DNA of 64,000 bases from Flavobacterium sp. LPB0248 (GTDB lineage Bacteria > Bacteroidota > Bacteroidia > Flavobacteriales > Flavobacteriaceae): positions 1,426,001 through 1,490,000 of the forward strand of contig NZ_CP058246.1 in assembly GCF_013388355.1 (NCBI RefSeq). Direction: 5' to 3'. A model generated the notes under the pieces. It did no database searches, was not told the DNA's origin, and saw nothing but the letters and a program-made list of their open reading frames with translations. Each line of letters opens with the position of its first letter. The stretch's first letter is position 1. Both the position numbers and the translations under genes were made by a program. This document shows positions 1 through 9,323 of the stretch, one piece after another.

Positions 1-26
1 GTTCCATACAAAAACAAAAGGAAAAA

Positions 27-1208
27 ATGGCACGGGCAATTGTACATATGGATTTGGATACCTTTTTTGTATCCTGCGAAAGACGCACCAACTCTGAACT
101 CAATGGAATTCCGCTTATTATAGGTGGCGGAGACCGCGGTGTTGTGGCCTCTTGTTCGTATGAAGCCCGTAAATATGGAGTGCGTTCTGCGATGCCAATT
201 CGTATGGCATTAAAACTTTGTCCTGACGCAAAAGTGATGAAAGGCGACATGGAATTATATTCGCAACTTTCTCATGATGTTACCGAAATTCTTCAGGAAA
301 AAGCGCCTGTTTTAGAAAAAGCGAGCATCGATGAATTTTATATGGACATTACCGGAATGGACAAATTTCATGGCAGTTATAAATGGACAAATGAACTGGC
401 TCAAAAAGTCATTAAGGAAACCGGACTTCCAATCAGTTTTTCATTATCCATCAACAAAACCGTTTCTAAAATTGCAACAGGAGAGGGCAAACCTGTTGGG
501 AATCTTGAAATTCCGGAACAAAAAGTTCAGGACTTTTTAAATCCGCTTTCGATTCAGAAAATCCCAATGGTGGGCTCTGTGACTTTTCAGCTTTTATCTC
601 GAATTGGCGTTCGTAAAATTCAGACTTTGGCAGAAATGCCTGCTGAGGTTTTACAGCAAATGATTGGTAAAAATGGTCTCGAACTTTGGAAAAAAGCGCA
701 CGGAATCGATCATACTCCTGTTGAACCTTATACCGAAAGAAAATCCATTTCTACTGAAACGACTTTTTCGCAAGATACTATCGATCTTGCAAAACTCAGA
801 AGAATATTATTAGGAATGGTCGAAAAACTGGCTTTTCAGCTGCGTGCAGAACAATGGCTGACTTCGACTGTTACCGTTAAAATACGTTACGCCAATTTTG
901 ATACTGAAACCAAACAATGCCGAGTAGCTTATACTTCAGCCGATCATATTTTGACTAAAAACGTAATAGAACTTTTTGAGAAAGTTTATCAGCGTCGTAT
1001 GCGCCTGCGTTTGATTGGCGTTCGCTTTAGCGGATTGGTTCGAGGCACTTATCAAATTGATCTTTTTGAAGATACTCAGGAAATGTTATCACTTTATGAA
1101 GCGATGGATAAAATGAAAAGCCGTTATGGTTTTGATGCCGTAATGCGCTGTGCTGGAGCTCATTTTAAACCAAATACTAAAGACGAAATTTTAAAACGCA
1201 AGAAATAA
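27..1208 (+). CDS. dinB: DNA polymerase IV (Y-family translesion polymerase)
   Basis: Low-fidelity DNA polymerase that copies past lesions. The 393-residue length is slightly longer than E. coli Pol IV. The catalytic palm shows MDLDTFF at residues 8-14 (metal-binding D9 and the aromatic steric-gate region) and the SIDE motif at 100-103 (D102, E103). Helix-hairpin-helix and little-finger regions follow to the C-terminus. The ATG at 27 sits behind an A-rich leader containing AAGGA. Its stop overlaps the next start in TAATG (1206-1210), so translation is probably coupled to the downstream DnaE. Neighbours are all repair or damage-tolerance proteins, which suggests a mutagenesis cassette. The upstream partner, if any, lies outside the window. 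Confidence 0.96.
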   Translation: MARAIVHMDLDTFFVSCERRTNSELNGIPLIIGGGDRGVVASCSYEARKYGVRSAMPIRMALKLCPDAKVMKGDMELYSQLSHDVTEILQEKAPVLEKASIDEFYMDITGMDKFHGSYKWTNELAQKVIKETGLPISFSLSINKTVSKIATGEGKPVGNLEIPEQKVQDFLNPLSIQKIPMVGSVTFQLLSRIGVRKIQTLAEMPAEVLQQMIGKNGLELWKKAHGIDHTPVEPYTERKSISTETTFSQDTIDLAKLRRILLGMVEKLAFQLRAEQWLTSTVTVKIRYANFDTETKQCRVAYTSADHILTKNVIELFEKVYQRRMRLRLIGVRFSGLVRGTYQIDLFEDTQEMLSLYEAMDKMKSRYGFDAVMRCAGAHFKPNTKDEILKRKK

Positions 1209-4200
1209 TGTATCTCAATTGCCATTCTTATCATTCATTACGTTACGGCACGATTCCGCTTAAGGATTTGATTGCCGAAGCCGTTTTACATGGTATAAAA
1301 GCAATGGCATTGACCGATATTAATACTGTTACCGGAATTTACGATTTTATAAAAGCGTGTCAGGAAAAAGGAATTAAACCTTTGATTGGAATGGAATTTC
1401 GATACAATCATGAATTCCGATATATTGGCCTCGCTAAAAATGCTGAAGGTTTAGCTGAAATGAATCGCTTTTTAACTGAATATAATTTCAGCGGAGAAAC
1501 TTTGCCTTTGCGTGCTCCAAAATTCGAATCGGTTTTTGTGATCTATACTTTAGAAAATGCTCCTGAAACACTTTTTGAAAATGAATTTATCGGAGTTCGT
1601 CCTGAAGAAGTTTCGAGTCTTCTGACTTCAAAACATAAAAATAAAATCTCCAAAATGGTGATTTTACAACCTGTAACTTTTAGAAATAAAAAAGAATACA
1701 ATCTGCATAAAGTACTTCGTGCTATTGATACGAATATTATTTTATCGAAACTTACAGAAGCTGATTATTGCAAAGTTTCTGATGTAATGAAACCTGTAGA
1801 ATCGATTCTGCCATTTTATGAAAAATATCCTGAAATCATTTTGAATACACAACGTATCATTGACGATTGTAATTTTCAATATGATTTTTCAGCAAAAAGA
1901 AATAAAAAGTTTTATACTGAAAACCGTCAAAAAGATTTAGAAAAACTAACCGAATTGGCTTGGGAAGGATTCTACAAACGTTACGGAAACGAAAATATTG
2001 AAGCAAAAGCTCGCGTCGAAAAAGAATTAAAAGTTATTGATGAATTAGAATTCAGCGGTTATTTTTTAATCACTTGGGATATTATTCAATATAGCAATAG
2101 CCAAGGTTTTATGCACATTGGTCGCGGAAGCGGTGCCAACAGCATCATTGCCTATTGTCTCGGAATTACCGATATCTGTCCCATAGAACTCGATTTGTAT
2201 TTTGAACGTTTTTTAAACCTCAACCGTAAAACACCACCTGATTTTGATATTGATTGGAGCTGGCAGGAACGTAACACAATTCTGGAATATATCTTCAAAA
2301 AATATGGCAAAGATCATGTAGCGTTTTGCGGCACAAATGTCGAGTTTAAATACCGTTCTATTTTTAGAGAAGTTGGAAAAGTTTTCGGACTTCCTAAAGA
2401 AGAATTAGATCTTTTGGCAAAAAATCCGGAAGAACTTCATCCAACAAACAAAATTGTAAAACTGGTTCAGGAATACGGAAAAATGATGCAGAAATATCCC
2501 AACCAACGAAGTATGCATGCGTGTGGAATTCTGATTTCTGAAGAACCAATTACGAATTATACACCTCTGGAAATGCCTCCAAAAGGTTTTCCAATCGTAC
2601 TTTTTGATATGCACATTGCCGAAGAAATTGGTTTCGACAAATTTGATATTCTAAGTCAGCGAGGCATAGGACATATTGATGACAGCGTAAAACTGATTGC
2701 CAAAAACCGAGGCATAAAAGTTAATATTCGAGATACTTCGATTTCTAAAGACGAAGCGGTTTGCAATACTTATTTAGCAAAAGGCCATACGATTGGCTGC
2801 TTTTATATCGAAAGCCCTGCTATGCGTGGTTTACTGCGCCGTTTAAATTGCGATAATTATAAAATTCTTGTCGCCGCTTCATCTATCATTCGTCCTGGAG
2901 TAGCACAATCGGGAATGATGAAAGAGTATATTTTCCGTCATAATAACCCAACTCAATTTGAGTATTTTCATGAAGTTTTCAGGGAACATCTCGGTGAAAC
3001 GTACGGCATTATGGTTTATCAGGAAGATGTCATTAAAATTGCCCAGCATTACGGCGGACTTCCCGCTCCTGACGGCGATATTCTTCGTCGTGCCATGTCG
3101 GGAAAAGGAAGATCTTTGGAAGCGTTGCAAAAAGTAAAAGATAATTTCTTTGCGAGCTGTGCTCAAAAAGGGCATCCTGAAACTTTGAGTCAGGAAATTT
3201 ATCGCCAAATTGAATCTTTCGCAGGATATTCTTTTTGCAAGGCACACTCAGCTTCTTATGCAGTTGAAAGTTATCAGAGTTTATACTTGAAAGTCAATTA
3301 TCCTGTGGAATTTATGACAGCGGTAATCAACAATCAAGGCGGATTTTACAGAACCGAAGTATATGTACATGAAGCGCGAATGTCTGGCGGAACGATTCAT
3401 AATCCGTGTGTGAATAAAAGCGAATATCAAACGACTTTATATGGTACCGATATTTATTTAGGTTTTATGCACATTCAAAGTCTGGAATCTAAAATCACTC
3501 ATTTGATTGAAGAAGACCGAAATAAAAAAGGAGATTTTAGTTCTCTGGAAGATTTTATCAATCGAATTCCAATTGGAATTGAAGGCGTTAAAACTCTCAT
3601 TTTTATTGATGCTTTTCGTTTTACAGGAAAAACAAAAAATCAGCTTTTGGTAACTGCCAGTCTGCTGTTGAATAATTTTAAACCTGAAAATAGAGATTTA
3701 AAATTACTGCAAGAACCCGTTAAAGAATACAAGCTTCCAAAATTGGAACGCTCCATTTTTGAAGATGCTTTTGATGAAATTGAGCTTTTAAGTTTCCCCG
3801 TTTCGTGTACTGTTTTTGATCTTTTACAAACCAAACACCGTGGAGATGTCATGGCGAAAGATTTGGTTCAATATCATAAAAAACAAGTCAGAATGCTGGC
3901 GTATCTCATTTCCAGAAAACACGTACCAACAAAAAAAGGCATCATGTATTTTGGAACTTGGATCGATCATGAAGGCACTTATTTTGATACAGCACATTTT
4001 CCAGATAGTCTTGCTAAACATCCGTTTCAGGGAGGAGGCTGTTATCTTTTGTTAGGAAATGTTGAGGTTGATTACCATTTTCCTACCATTACGATTCTAA
4101 AAATGGCTAAGATGCCTTTTATTCCAGATCCTCGTTATATGGATTCTAAAGATCAATACAGAACACAAAATCAGATAAAAGAAGATGTGAGTTTGACGCA

Positions 4201-4261
4201 TCGTGCGCCTTATCCGCAAGGACATGAAATTAATCTGCCGAGACACCGAATGAAATTTTAA
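1208..4261 (+). CDS. Second DNA polymerase III alpha subunit, DnaE2-like (probably error-prone)
   Basis: C-family polymerase of 1017 residues, shorter than a replicative DnaE (about 1160). The catalytic DFDID is intact at 345-349 and GRGSGA at 305-310, and the downstream FDKFDIL region supplies the third acidic residue, so polymerase activity is expected. The N-terminal PHP domain is degenerate: the usual HxH reads NCH (N4, H6) and the usual TDH reads TDI (36-38), so metal binding and PHP proofreading are doubtful. An OB-like segment is present near the C-terminus, but the tau-binding tail of replicative enzymes seems to be missing. It overlaps dinB by one base. The pairing resembles imuB-dnaE2 cassettes, with DinB in place of ImuB. 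The DnaE2-like role is inferred. Confidence 0.9.
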   Translation: MYLNCHSYHSLRYGTIPLKDLIAEAVLHGIKAMALTDINTVTGIYDFIKACQEKGIKPLIGMEFRYNHEFRYIGLAKNAEGLAEMNRFLTEYNFSGETLPLRAPKFESVFVIYTLENAPETLFENEFIGVRPEEVSSLLTSKHKNKISKMVILQPVTFRNKKEYNLHKVLRAIDTNIILSKLTEADYCKVSDVMKPVESILPFYEKYPEIILNTQRIIDDCNFQYDFSAKRNKKFYTENRQKDLEKLTELAWEGFYKRYGNENIEAKARVEKELKVIDELEFSGYFLITWDIIQYSNSQGFMHIGRGSGANSIIAYCLGITDICPIELDLYFERFLNLNRKTPPDFDIDWSWQERNTILEYIFKKYGKDHVAFCGTNVEFKYRSIFREVGKVFGLPKEELDLLAKNPEELHPTNKIVKLVQEYGKMMQKYPNQRSMHACGILISEEPITNYTPLEMPPKGFPIVLFDMHIAEEIGFDKFDILSQRGIGHIDDSVKLIAKNRGIKVNIRDTSISKDEAVCNTYLAKGHTIGCFYIESPAMRGLLRRLNCDNYKILVAASSIIRPGVAQSGMMKEYIFRHNNPTQFEYFHEVFREHLGETYGIMVYQEDVIKIAQHYGGLPAPDGDILRRAMSGKGRSLEALQKVKDNFFASCAQKGHPETLSQEIYRQIESFAGYSFCKAHSASYAVESYQSLYLKVNYPVEFMTAVINNQGGFYRTEVYVHEARMSGGTIHNPCVNKSEYQTTLYGTDIYLGFMHIQSLESKITHLIEEDRNKKGDFSSLEDFINRIPIGIEGVKTLIFIDAFRFTGKTKNQLLVTASLLLNNFKPENRDLKLLQEPVKEYKLPKLERSIFEDAFDEIELLSFPVSCTVFDLLQTKHRGDVMAKDLVQYHKKQVRMLAYLISRKHVPTKKGIMYFGTWIDHEGTYFDTAHFPDSLAKHPFQGGGCYLLLGNVEVDYHFPTITILKMAKMPFIPDPRYMDSKDQYRTQNQIKEDVSLTHRAPYPQGHEINLPRHRMKF

Positions 4262-4274
4262 ATAAGTACAATGA

Positions 4275-4344
4275 TTTAACACATAGAAAAATAGTTTATT
4301 AGCTTGTAGAGATGCCAATTTTAATTTTAAATCTATGTGTTAAA
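4275..4344 (+). repeat. 13-bp inverted repeat between dnaE-like gene and nuclease gene
   Basis: TTTAACACATAGA at 4275-4287 pairs perfectly with TCTATGTGTTAAA at 4332-4344 around a 44-nt loop. There is no clear U-tract, so it is a weak terminator candidate. It could be a copy of a dispersed intergenic repeat; this cannot be judged from one window. Confidence 0.5.
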
Positions 4345-4381
4345 TTTTAAATAACTAAAGAACAACTTACGTTATATAAAG

Positions 4382-5761
4382 ATGAAAAATACGGAATATG
4401 CTATAGTCGATATTGAAACCACAGGAGGAAATGCCAGTGGCAGCCGCATTACAGAAATTGCGATCATTATTCATGATGGTAAAAATGTGCTAGATCGTTA
4501 TGAAACACTTGTAAATCCTGAACAGGACATACCTCCTTCTATTTTTGGATTAACGGGTATTAATAACGAAATGGTAGCCAATGCGCCAATCTTTGATGAT
4601 ATTTCAGAGAAAGTTTTGGAAATGCTTACTGATCGTATTTTCGTTGCACATAATGTCAATTTCGATTATTCATTCGTTCATCATCAGTTGGAACAGTCAG
4701 GTTTCAAATGGTCTGCTAAAAAACTTTGCACCGTTCGTGCCGCACGAAAAATCAAACCGGGATTGGGTTCTTATAGCTTAGGGAATCTTTGCAATTCTTT
4801 AAATATCAATTTAGAAAATAGACACCGCGCCGGCGGAGATGCCGATGCAACTGCTTTGCTTTTTTCACTTTTATTAGAATGGGATGACGCCGGAGAAATC
4901 GAGAAAATGATCAAAAAAACAGCACAAGATCAGCGTTTGCCTCCTAATCTTCCACCTGATGACTTTAATAATTTGCCTGAAAAACCAGGTGTCTATTACT
5001 TTTATAATCAGCAAAAAAAAGTGATTTATGTTGGAAAAGCCATCAATGTAAAGAAACGTGTAGCATCTCATTTTACTGGTAACAATATAAATCCGCAAAG
5101 ACAGCACTTTTTACGAGATATTCACGGAATTTCTTTTGAAATCTGCGCTACCGAATTAATGGCGCTTCTTTTAGAATGTACCGAAATCAAAAAACTCTGG
5201 CCAACTTATAACAGGGCTTTAAAACGTTTTGAAGCCAAATTTGGGATTTATCAATACGAAGCTAGAAATGGCTATAAATATCTTGCCATTGGAAAAGTGA
5301 GTAAATTTCAGGTTTGCATTCACGAATTCAGTAGTTTGCATGAAGGCATTAATTTACTTCGAAACCTTGCTGAACGTTTTGAAATCGATCATCGTTTCTG
5401 CAAATATTCAAAATCTGAGGACGGAGAGTTTTTCTACAATAATAATGTGCAAAGTCTGCCCGAAGCTATAATGCATAATGCACAAGTCGATAATGCCATT
5501 GATTATCTATTGAATAACAGACCTTCTTTTGCCATTATCGACAAAGGAAAATCAAAAGAAGAACGCAGTTGCATTTGGATTGAAAATGGACATTTTTATG
5601 GTATGGGATATCTTCCTTCAGATGTTTCAATTCATGAGCCTTCAGACGTAAAAAATTATGTTACGCCTTATAAAAGCAATCAATACATTGAGCAACTGAT
5701 TTTTTCTTATGCAGAAAAGCATCCTAGAAAAGTATTCTTTAAAAAGCATTTCTTAGTCTAA
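4382..5761 (+). CDS. DnaQ-type 3'-5' exonuclease fused to GIY-YIG (UvrC/Cho-like) nuclease
   Basis: Two nuclease domains are fused in 459 residues. Residues 1-165 are a DEDDh exonuclease like the Pol III epsilon subunit: DIE at 10-12, NFD at 94-96, and H148 with D153 in HRAGGDAD. Residues about 195-290 form a GIY-YIG domain with GVYYF (203-207) and YVGKA (216-220), as in UvrC and the E. coli Cho nuclease. The C-terminal 170 residues match nothing I recognise. Similar fusions are known in actinobacteria and Bacteroidetes. It lies 120 bp after the DnaE-like gene, so it could provide proofreading to a polymerase with a dead PHP domain, or make UvrC-like incisions; both roles are inferences. Confidence 0.9.
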   Translation: MKNTEYAIVDIETTGGNASGSRITEIAIIIHDGKNVLDRYETLVNPEQDIPPSIFGLTGINNEMVANAPIFDDISEKVLEMLTDRIFVAHNVNFDYSFVHHQLEQSGFKWSAKKLCTVRAARKIKPGLGSYSLGNLCNSLNINLENRHRAGGDADATALLFSLLLEWDDAGEIEKMIKKTAQDQRLPPNLPPDDFNNLPEKPGVYYFYNQQKKVIYVGKAINVKKRVASHFTGNNINPQRQHFLRDIHGISFEICATELMALLLECTEIKKLWPTYNRALKRFEAKFGIYQYEARNGYKYLAIGKVSKFQVCIHEFSSLHEGINLLRNLAERFEIDHRFCKYSKSEDGEFFYNNNVQSLPEAIMHNAQVDNAIDYLLNNRPSFAIIDKGKSKEERSCIWIENGHFYGMGYLPSDVSIHEPSDVKNYVTPYKSNQYIEQLIFSYAEKHPRKVFFKKHFLV

Positions 5762-5801
5762 AATCAAATTAGAGAAAAATAGAGCTGTAAAAATCAAAAT
5801 T

Positions 5802-6428
5802 ATGACACTATTTACCGACACCGAATTATTTACCACTGGACACGGAGGTAAAAAAATATTTGATCTTCCAGATTGCGAACTAATTCTGATTGAAAATTTC
5901 TTCAGTAAAGAAGAATCAGATTCTTTTTATGAAAGAATACTGCGCAAAACGAAATGGAGAGAATATGAAATGGAAATTTATGATAAAACCTATACTGTTC
6001 CCAGAATGATTGCATGGTATGAAGATAAAGACAACGAAGGGGCAGATCCAAACGGACCTGACTGGACGTATGAATTGTTAAAAATCAGAGGCCGCGTGGA
6101 GAAAGAAACTCAGCTTGATTTTAACAGTCTTCTGTTAAATTTATATCGAAACGGAAAAGACGGTGTAGGCTGGCATAGCGACCGAGAAGACAAATCTGGT
6201 AAAGATCCTATTATAGCCTCGGTCACTTTTGGAGAAACCCGAATGTTTAAACTTCGCCATAAATTTAGAAAGGATATTCCGTTAGTTGAAATTCCGCTTC
6301 ATCATGGTTCTTTTCTACTGATGGCGGGAACTACGAATAGTTTTTGGCAGCATCATGTTCCGAAAACGGCACGTAAAGTTTTACCCAGAATAAATTTAAC
6401 ATTCAGACAAACGCAACGTAATACGTAA
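5802..6428 (+). CDS. AlkB-like 2-oxoglutarate/Fe(II) dioxygenase
   Basis: Probable oxidative DNA or RNA dealkylation enzyme of the ALKBH2/3-like branch. The 208 residues contain NLYRNGKDGVGWHSD with iron ligands H125 and D127, a later histidine at 184/185 (QHHVPK), and the C-terminal R-x5-R (R196, R202) that binds 2-oxoglutarate. All catalytic residues are present. It follows the nuclease fusion by 40 bp on the same strand, so the two may be co-transcribed. Together with DinB and DnaE it makes a repair-and-bypass set for alkylation or replication-blocking damage. The family is clear; the exact substrate is not. Confidence 0.93.
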   Translation: MTLFTDTELFTTGHGGKKIFDLPDCELILIENFFSKEESDSFYERILRKTKWREYEMEIYDKTYTVPRMIAWYEDKDNEGADPNGPDWTYELLKIRGRVEKETQLDFNSLLLNLYRNGKDGVGWHSDREDKSGKDPIIASVTFGETRMFKLRHKFRKDIPLVEIPLHHGSFLLMAGTTNSFWQHHVPKTARKVLPRINLTFRQTQRNT

Positions 6429-6549
6429 TACATTCAGAACTAAAAACTAGCTGATTTATTAGCTTAATCCCTATGAGGAAAATTCTGTCGAAAAAAGTTA
6501 AAATACTGATTGTATGAACGTTTTATTAGGCTGAACCTTCCTTTTTTAC

Positions 6550-6557
6550 TATTTTTG
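6550..6557 (+). promoter_or_regulatory. Bacteroidetes-type -7 promoter element
   Basis: TATTTTTG matches TAnnTTTG exactly, followed by CAACC, 28 bp before the DUF1810 gene. A TTTT stretch about 25 nt upstream may stand for the -33 element. Confidence 0.6.
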
Positions 6558-6585
6558 CAACCTTTTAAAAAAATATAATACCGTA

Positions 6586-7047
6586 ATGGCTTATTCAAAC
6601 AACGATTTAGCGCGCTTCTTAGATGCGCAAAACAAACTTTATCTTACTGCTCTTTCTGAAATCGGAAAGGGGAAAAAAGAGACGCATTGGATGTGGTTTA
6701 TTTTTCCTCAAATTAAAGGATTGGGTAAAAGTGATACTGCAAATCTTTATGCCATTAATGATTTAAAAGAAGCTACAGATTATTTGGAGCATCCTATTTT
6801 AGGAAAACATTTGATTGAAATTTCAGAGTTATTATTAACCTTTAAGATGAAATCGGCTGATGGAATTTTTGGTGACTTAGATGCACGAAAATTACGTTCT
6901 TGCATGACTTTATTTTCATTGGTAGAAAATGCAAATCCTATATTTCAGGAAATTTTGGAGGCTTTCTTCTCTGGAGAAACCGATCCGCTTACTTTGTCTA
7001 TTATTAATTCAACTATAAAATCTGTTGATGAGCCGGTTGAAATATAA
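6586..7047 (+). CDS. DUF1810 family protein
   Basis: A 153-residue soluble protein with the hallmarks of DUF1810: an N-terminal RFLDAQ segment, the WMWFIFPQIKGLG core near residues 35-47, and the YAINDLKEA stretch. The family is widespread in bacteria and has no established function that I know; proposed calpastatin similarity is not informative. It has its own promoter element (6550-6557) and a strong terminator (7076-7105), so it is probably monocistronic. No signal peptide or membrane segment is visible. Confidence 0.85.
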   Translation: MAYSNNDLARFLDAQNKLYLTALSEIGKGKKETHWMWFIFPQIKGLGKSDTANLYAINDLKEATDYLEHPILGKHLIEISELLLTFKMKSADGIFGDLDARKLRSCMTLFSLVENANPIFQEILEAFFSGETDPLTLSIINSTIKSVDEPVEI

Positions 7048-7075
7048 CCTGAGTTTACAACGATTATTTACATTT

Positions 7076-7105
7076 AAAAGACACTAATTATAGTGTCTTT
7101 TTTTT
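7076..7105 (+). terminator. Intrinsic terminator after DUF1810 gene
   Basis: An 11-bp perfect stem, AAAAGACACTA with TAGTGTCTTTT, closes a 4-nt loop and is followed by a T-run. Confidence 0.9.
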
Positions 7106-7207
7106 GTTTATGGCTATACTATTCACTAAAACCAATATCATAAACTGTTTATTTAAAAGTAATTAATCTTAACTTGCATAAAGTTAACCTCAAATCTAAA
7201 CCAAACC

Positions 7208-7618
7208 ATGAATGAAAAAATCAAAACTTTACAAATTATCCATCTCGCCATTTGTGCAGGAACCATCATCGCTTATTACATTATTGGAGATCTTTCACTT
7301 GAAACGCTACATGTACCTGTCATTGATACAGCTTCAATAATATATCTTGCTATTCCGATTCTAGCAATTGTTTTAAGCAATATATTATTTAAAACACAAT
7401 TAAAGCAGATTGATCCAAAGTTAAAACTCGAATATAAAATGCCAATATATCAAGCTGCCTCTATTATGCGATGGGCGGTTCTTGAAGGCGCCGCTTTTTT
7501 GATTTTAATTTTAAAACCCGATTTTATATTATTTGGAATTCTGATCTTAGTTTATCTGATATTTCTCAGACCTACCACAGAGAGAATTGACAATGATTTA
7601 TCGAATACAAACAATTAA
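7208..7618 (+). CDS. Small four-helix membrane protein of unknown function
   Basis: A 136-residue protein with four hydrophobic stretches at about 8-27, 44-63, 83-102 and 105-122, so it is probably an inner-membrane protein with both ends in the cytoplasm. I do not recognise a named family. It stands alone between two terminators (7076-7105 and 7625-7656). No promoter with an exact TAnnTTTG is seen in the 100 bp upstream. The ATG at 7208 follows an A-rich leader typical of this genome. Confidence 0.7.
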   Translation: MNEKIKTLQIIHLAICAGTIIAYYIIGDLSLETLHVPVIDTASIIYLAIPILAIVLSNILFKTQLKQIDPKLKLEYKMPIYQAASIMRWAVLEGAAFLILILKPDFILFGILILVYLIFLRPTTERIDNDLSNTNN

Positions 7619-7624
7619 AAAAAC

Positions 7625-7656
7625 AAAAAGTGCCTTGCAATAAAAGGCACTTTTTT
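7625..7656. terminator. Bidirectional intrinsic terminator
   Basis: The stem AAAAGTGCCTT (7626-7636) pairs with AAGGCACTTTT (7644-7654), with T-runs on both strands. It serves the membrane-protein gene and the convergent permease gene. Confidence 0.9.
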
Positions 7657-7682
7657 ATAGATAAAATTTGAAATTTTTGAAT

Positions 7683-9095
7683 CTATTCTTCTTTCGGTTT
7701 CGTTAAGTAATAAACTGGAATTCCAGTTAACATAATCAACACTCCCCAACCACATGTAGAGAATTTTGTAATTAGTAACGAAATACAAATTGCCGACGCT
7801 ACAACAATATATAGCATTGGTAAAAATGGATATCCAAATGCTTTATAAGGTCTTTCTGCATCTGGCATCTTTTTTCTTAAAATGAAAATTCCGTAGATGG
7901 TCAGAATATAAAAAATCAATACGATGATAATTACAAAATCAAGCAAATCTCCATATTTGCCTGTCAAGCACAAAGCCGAAGCCCAAATACACTGCGCCCA
8001 AAGTGCCCAAGCAGGAACGCTCGAACTATTTAAAACAGCTGCTTTTTTGAAAAACAAACCGTCTTTTGCCATTGTATAATATACTCTCGCACCCGCCATA
8101 ATTAATCCGTTGTTGCAAGCAAAAGTCGAAATCATAATCATAATTGCGATAATCAAGGCTCCGATATTTCCAAAAATATAATCTGAAGCCACAACTGCAA
8201 CACGATCGAACTTTGCTGTTGCTATTTCATCAAACGGAACTACAGCCAAATACATAAGATTTGTTACGACATATAGAGAGGTTACAATAAAAGTTCCTAG
8301 AAAAAGACTAAGACCTACATTTCGTTTAGGATTTTTAATTTCACCAGCGATAAAAGTCACACCGTTCCAAGCATCACTAGAGAATAAAGATCCAACCATT
8401 GCAGCCGAAATTCCAGAAATTAAAGCTGTTCCACTAATTGGCAGCCATGATCCGCTTTCTTTGTCAAATGTTCTTGTGCTCCATCCGTCTGCCCAGTTTG
8501 CATCCCAAACAGAAGCTTTCGCAGCAAGTGTTAATCCGAAAACAACTAATCCAAGAAGCGATAAAATTTTAATTATCGTTAAAACAGTTTGTAGAATTTT
8601 TCCATTTTTTACACCACGGCTATTAATGAAAGTCAGAATTATAATAGTCAAAATTGAGACAAGCTGAGCTGCATTCAGTTTAAAAGCTCCCAATTCGTAA
8701 AGAATATTTTCATCGCTAAGCGGTTCATACAAATAAGCTGCGAATTTAGAAAAAGCTACTCCTACAGCCGCAATAGTTCCAGTCTGAATAACTGCAAAAA
8801 AACTCCATCCGTACAAAAAGGCAATTAGTTTGTTATAAGCTTCTTTCAAGTAAACGTATTGTCCACCAGCTTTTGGAAACATCGCACTCAATTCGCCATA
8901 GCTAACTGCTGCGACAACTGTAATAAATCCGGACAAAAGCCAGATTAGTGTAAGCCATCCTGCCGAGCCTACTTGTCGGGCAATATCGGCGCTTACAATG
9001 AATATCCCGGATCCAATCATAGAGCCAACCACAAGCATGGTTCCGTCTAAAAGTCCGAGTTCTCTTTTAAAATGTTCTTGGTCGTTTTCTTGCAT
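7683..9095 (-). CDS. APC-family amino-acid permease (LAT/YkbA-like)
   Basis: A 470-residue inner-membrane transporter with about twelve hydrophobic helices. It opens with the APC signature GSMIGSGIFIV in helix 1, then KAGGQYVYLKEAY and GWSFFAV, as in the L-type amino-acid transporter branch (for example the Ser/Thr exchanger YkbA). The substrate cannot be told from sequence alone. It faces the membrane-protein gene across a shared terminator. A TATCTTTA element (9116-9123), one base off the -7 consensus, lies just upstream of the start. Confidence 0.88.
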   Translation of the reverse strand: MQENDQEHFKRELGLLDGTMLVVGSMIGSGIFIVSADIARQVGSAGWLTLIWLLSGFITVVAAVSYGELSAMFPKAGGQYVYLKEAYNKLIAFLYGWSFFAVIQTGTIAAVGVAFSKFAAYLYEPLSDENILYELGAFKLNAAQLVSILTIIILTFINSRGVKNGKILQTVLTIIKILSLLGLVVFGLTLAAKASVWDANWADGWSTRTFDKESGSWLPISGTALISGISAAMVGSLFSSDAWNGVTFIAGEIKNPKRNVGLSLFLGTFIVTSLYVVTNLMYLAVVPFDEIATAKFDRVAVVASDYIFGNIGALIIAIMIMISTFACNNGLIMAGARVYYTMAKDGLFFKKAAVLNSSSVPAWALWAQCIWASALCLTGKYGDLLDFVIIIVLIFYILTIYGIFILRKKMPDAERPYKAFGYPFLPMLYIVVASAICISLLITKFSTCGWGVLIMLTGIPVYYLTKPKEE

Positions 9096-9323
9096 TTTTA
9101 TTGGTTTAGGTTGGCTAAAGATATACTTTTTTCTGAAATCTTAATCTTTAAATTCTTAATTCCATAAATTCTTAAAAAAGACCATATTTATCAATATTTG
9201 CCCCAAATCTTTATTAAAATCTTTTGGGCGTATCCTTTTGAAGAGCCTTTTCACTCTATCTTTCTATCCTTTACACAAAGGATTAAAGAAATTTTTCCTT
9301 ATTTTTAAAATAAAAACAATATC

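Noticed and set aside
2879..3247. 122-residue minus-strand ORF inside the DnaE-like gene
   Set aside because: Antisense shadow; no recognisable domain and no signals.
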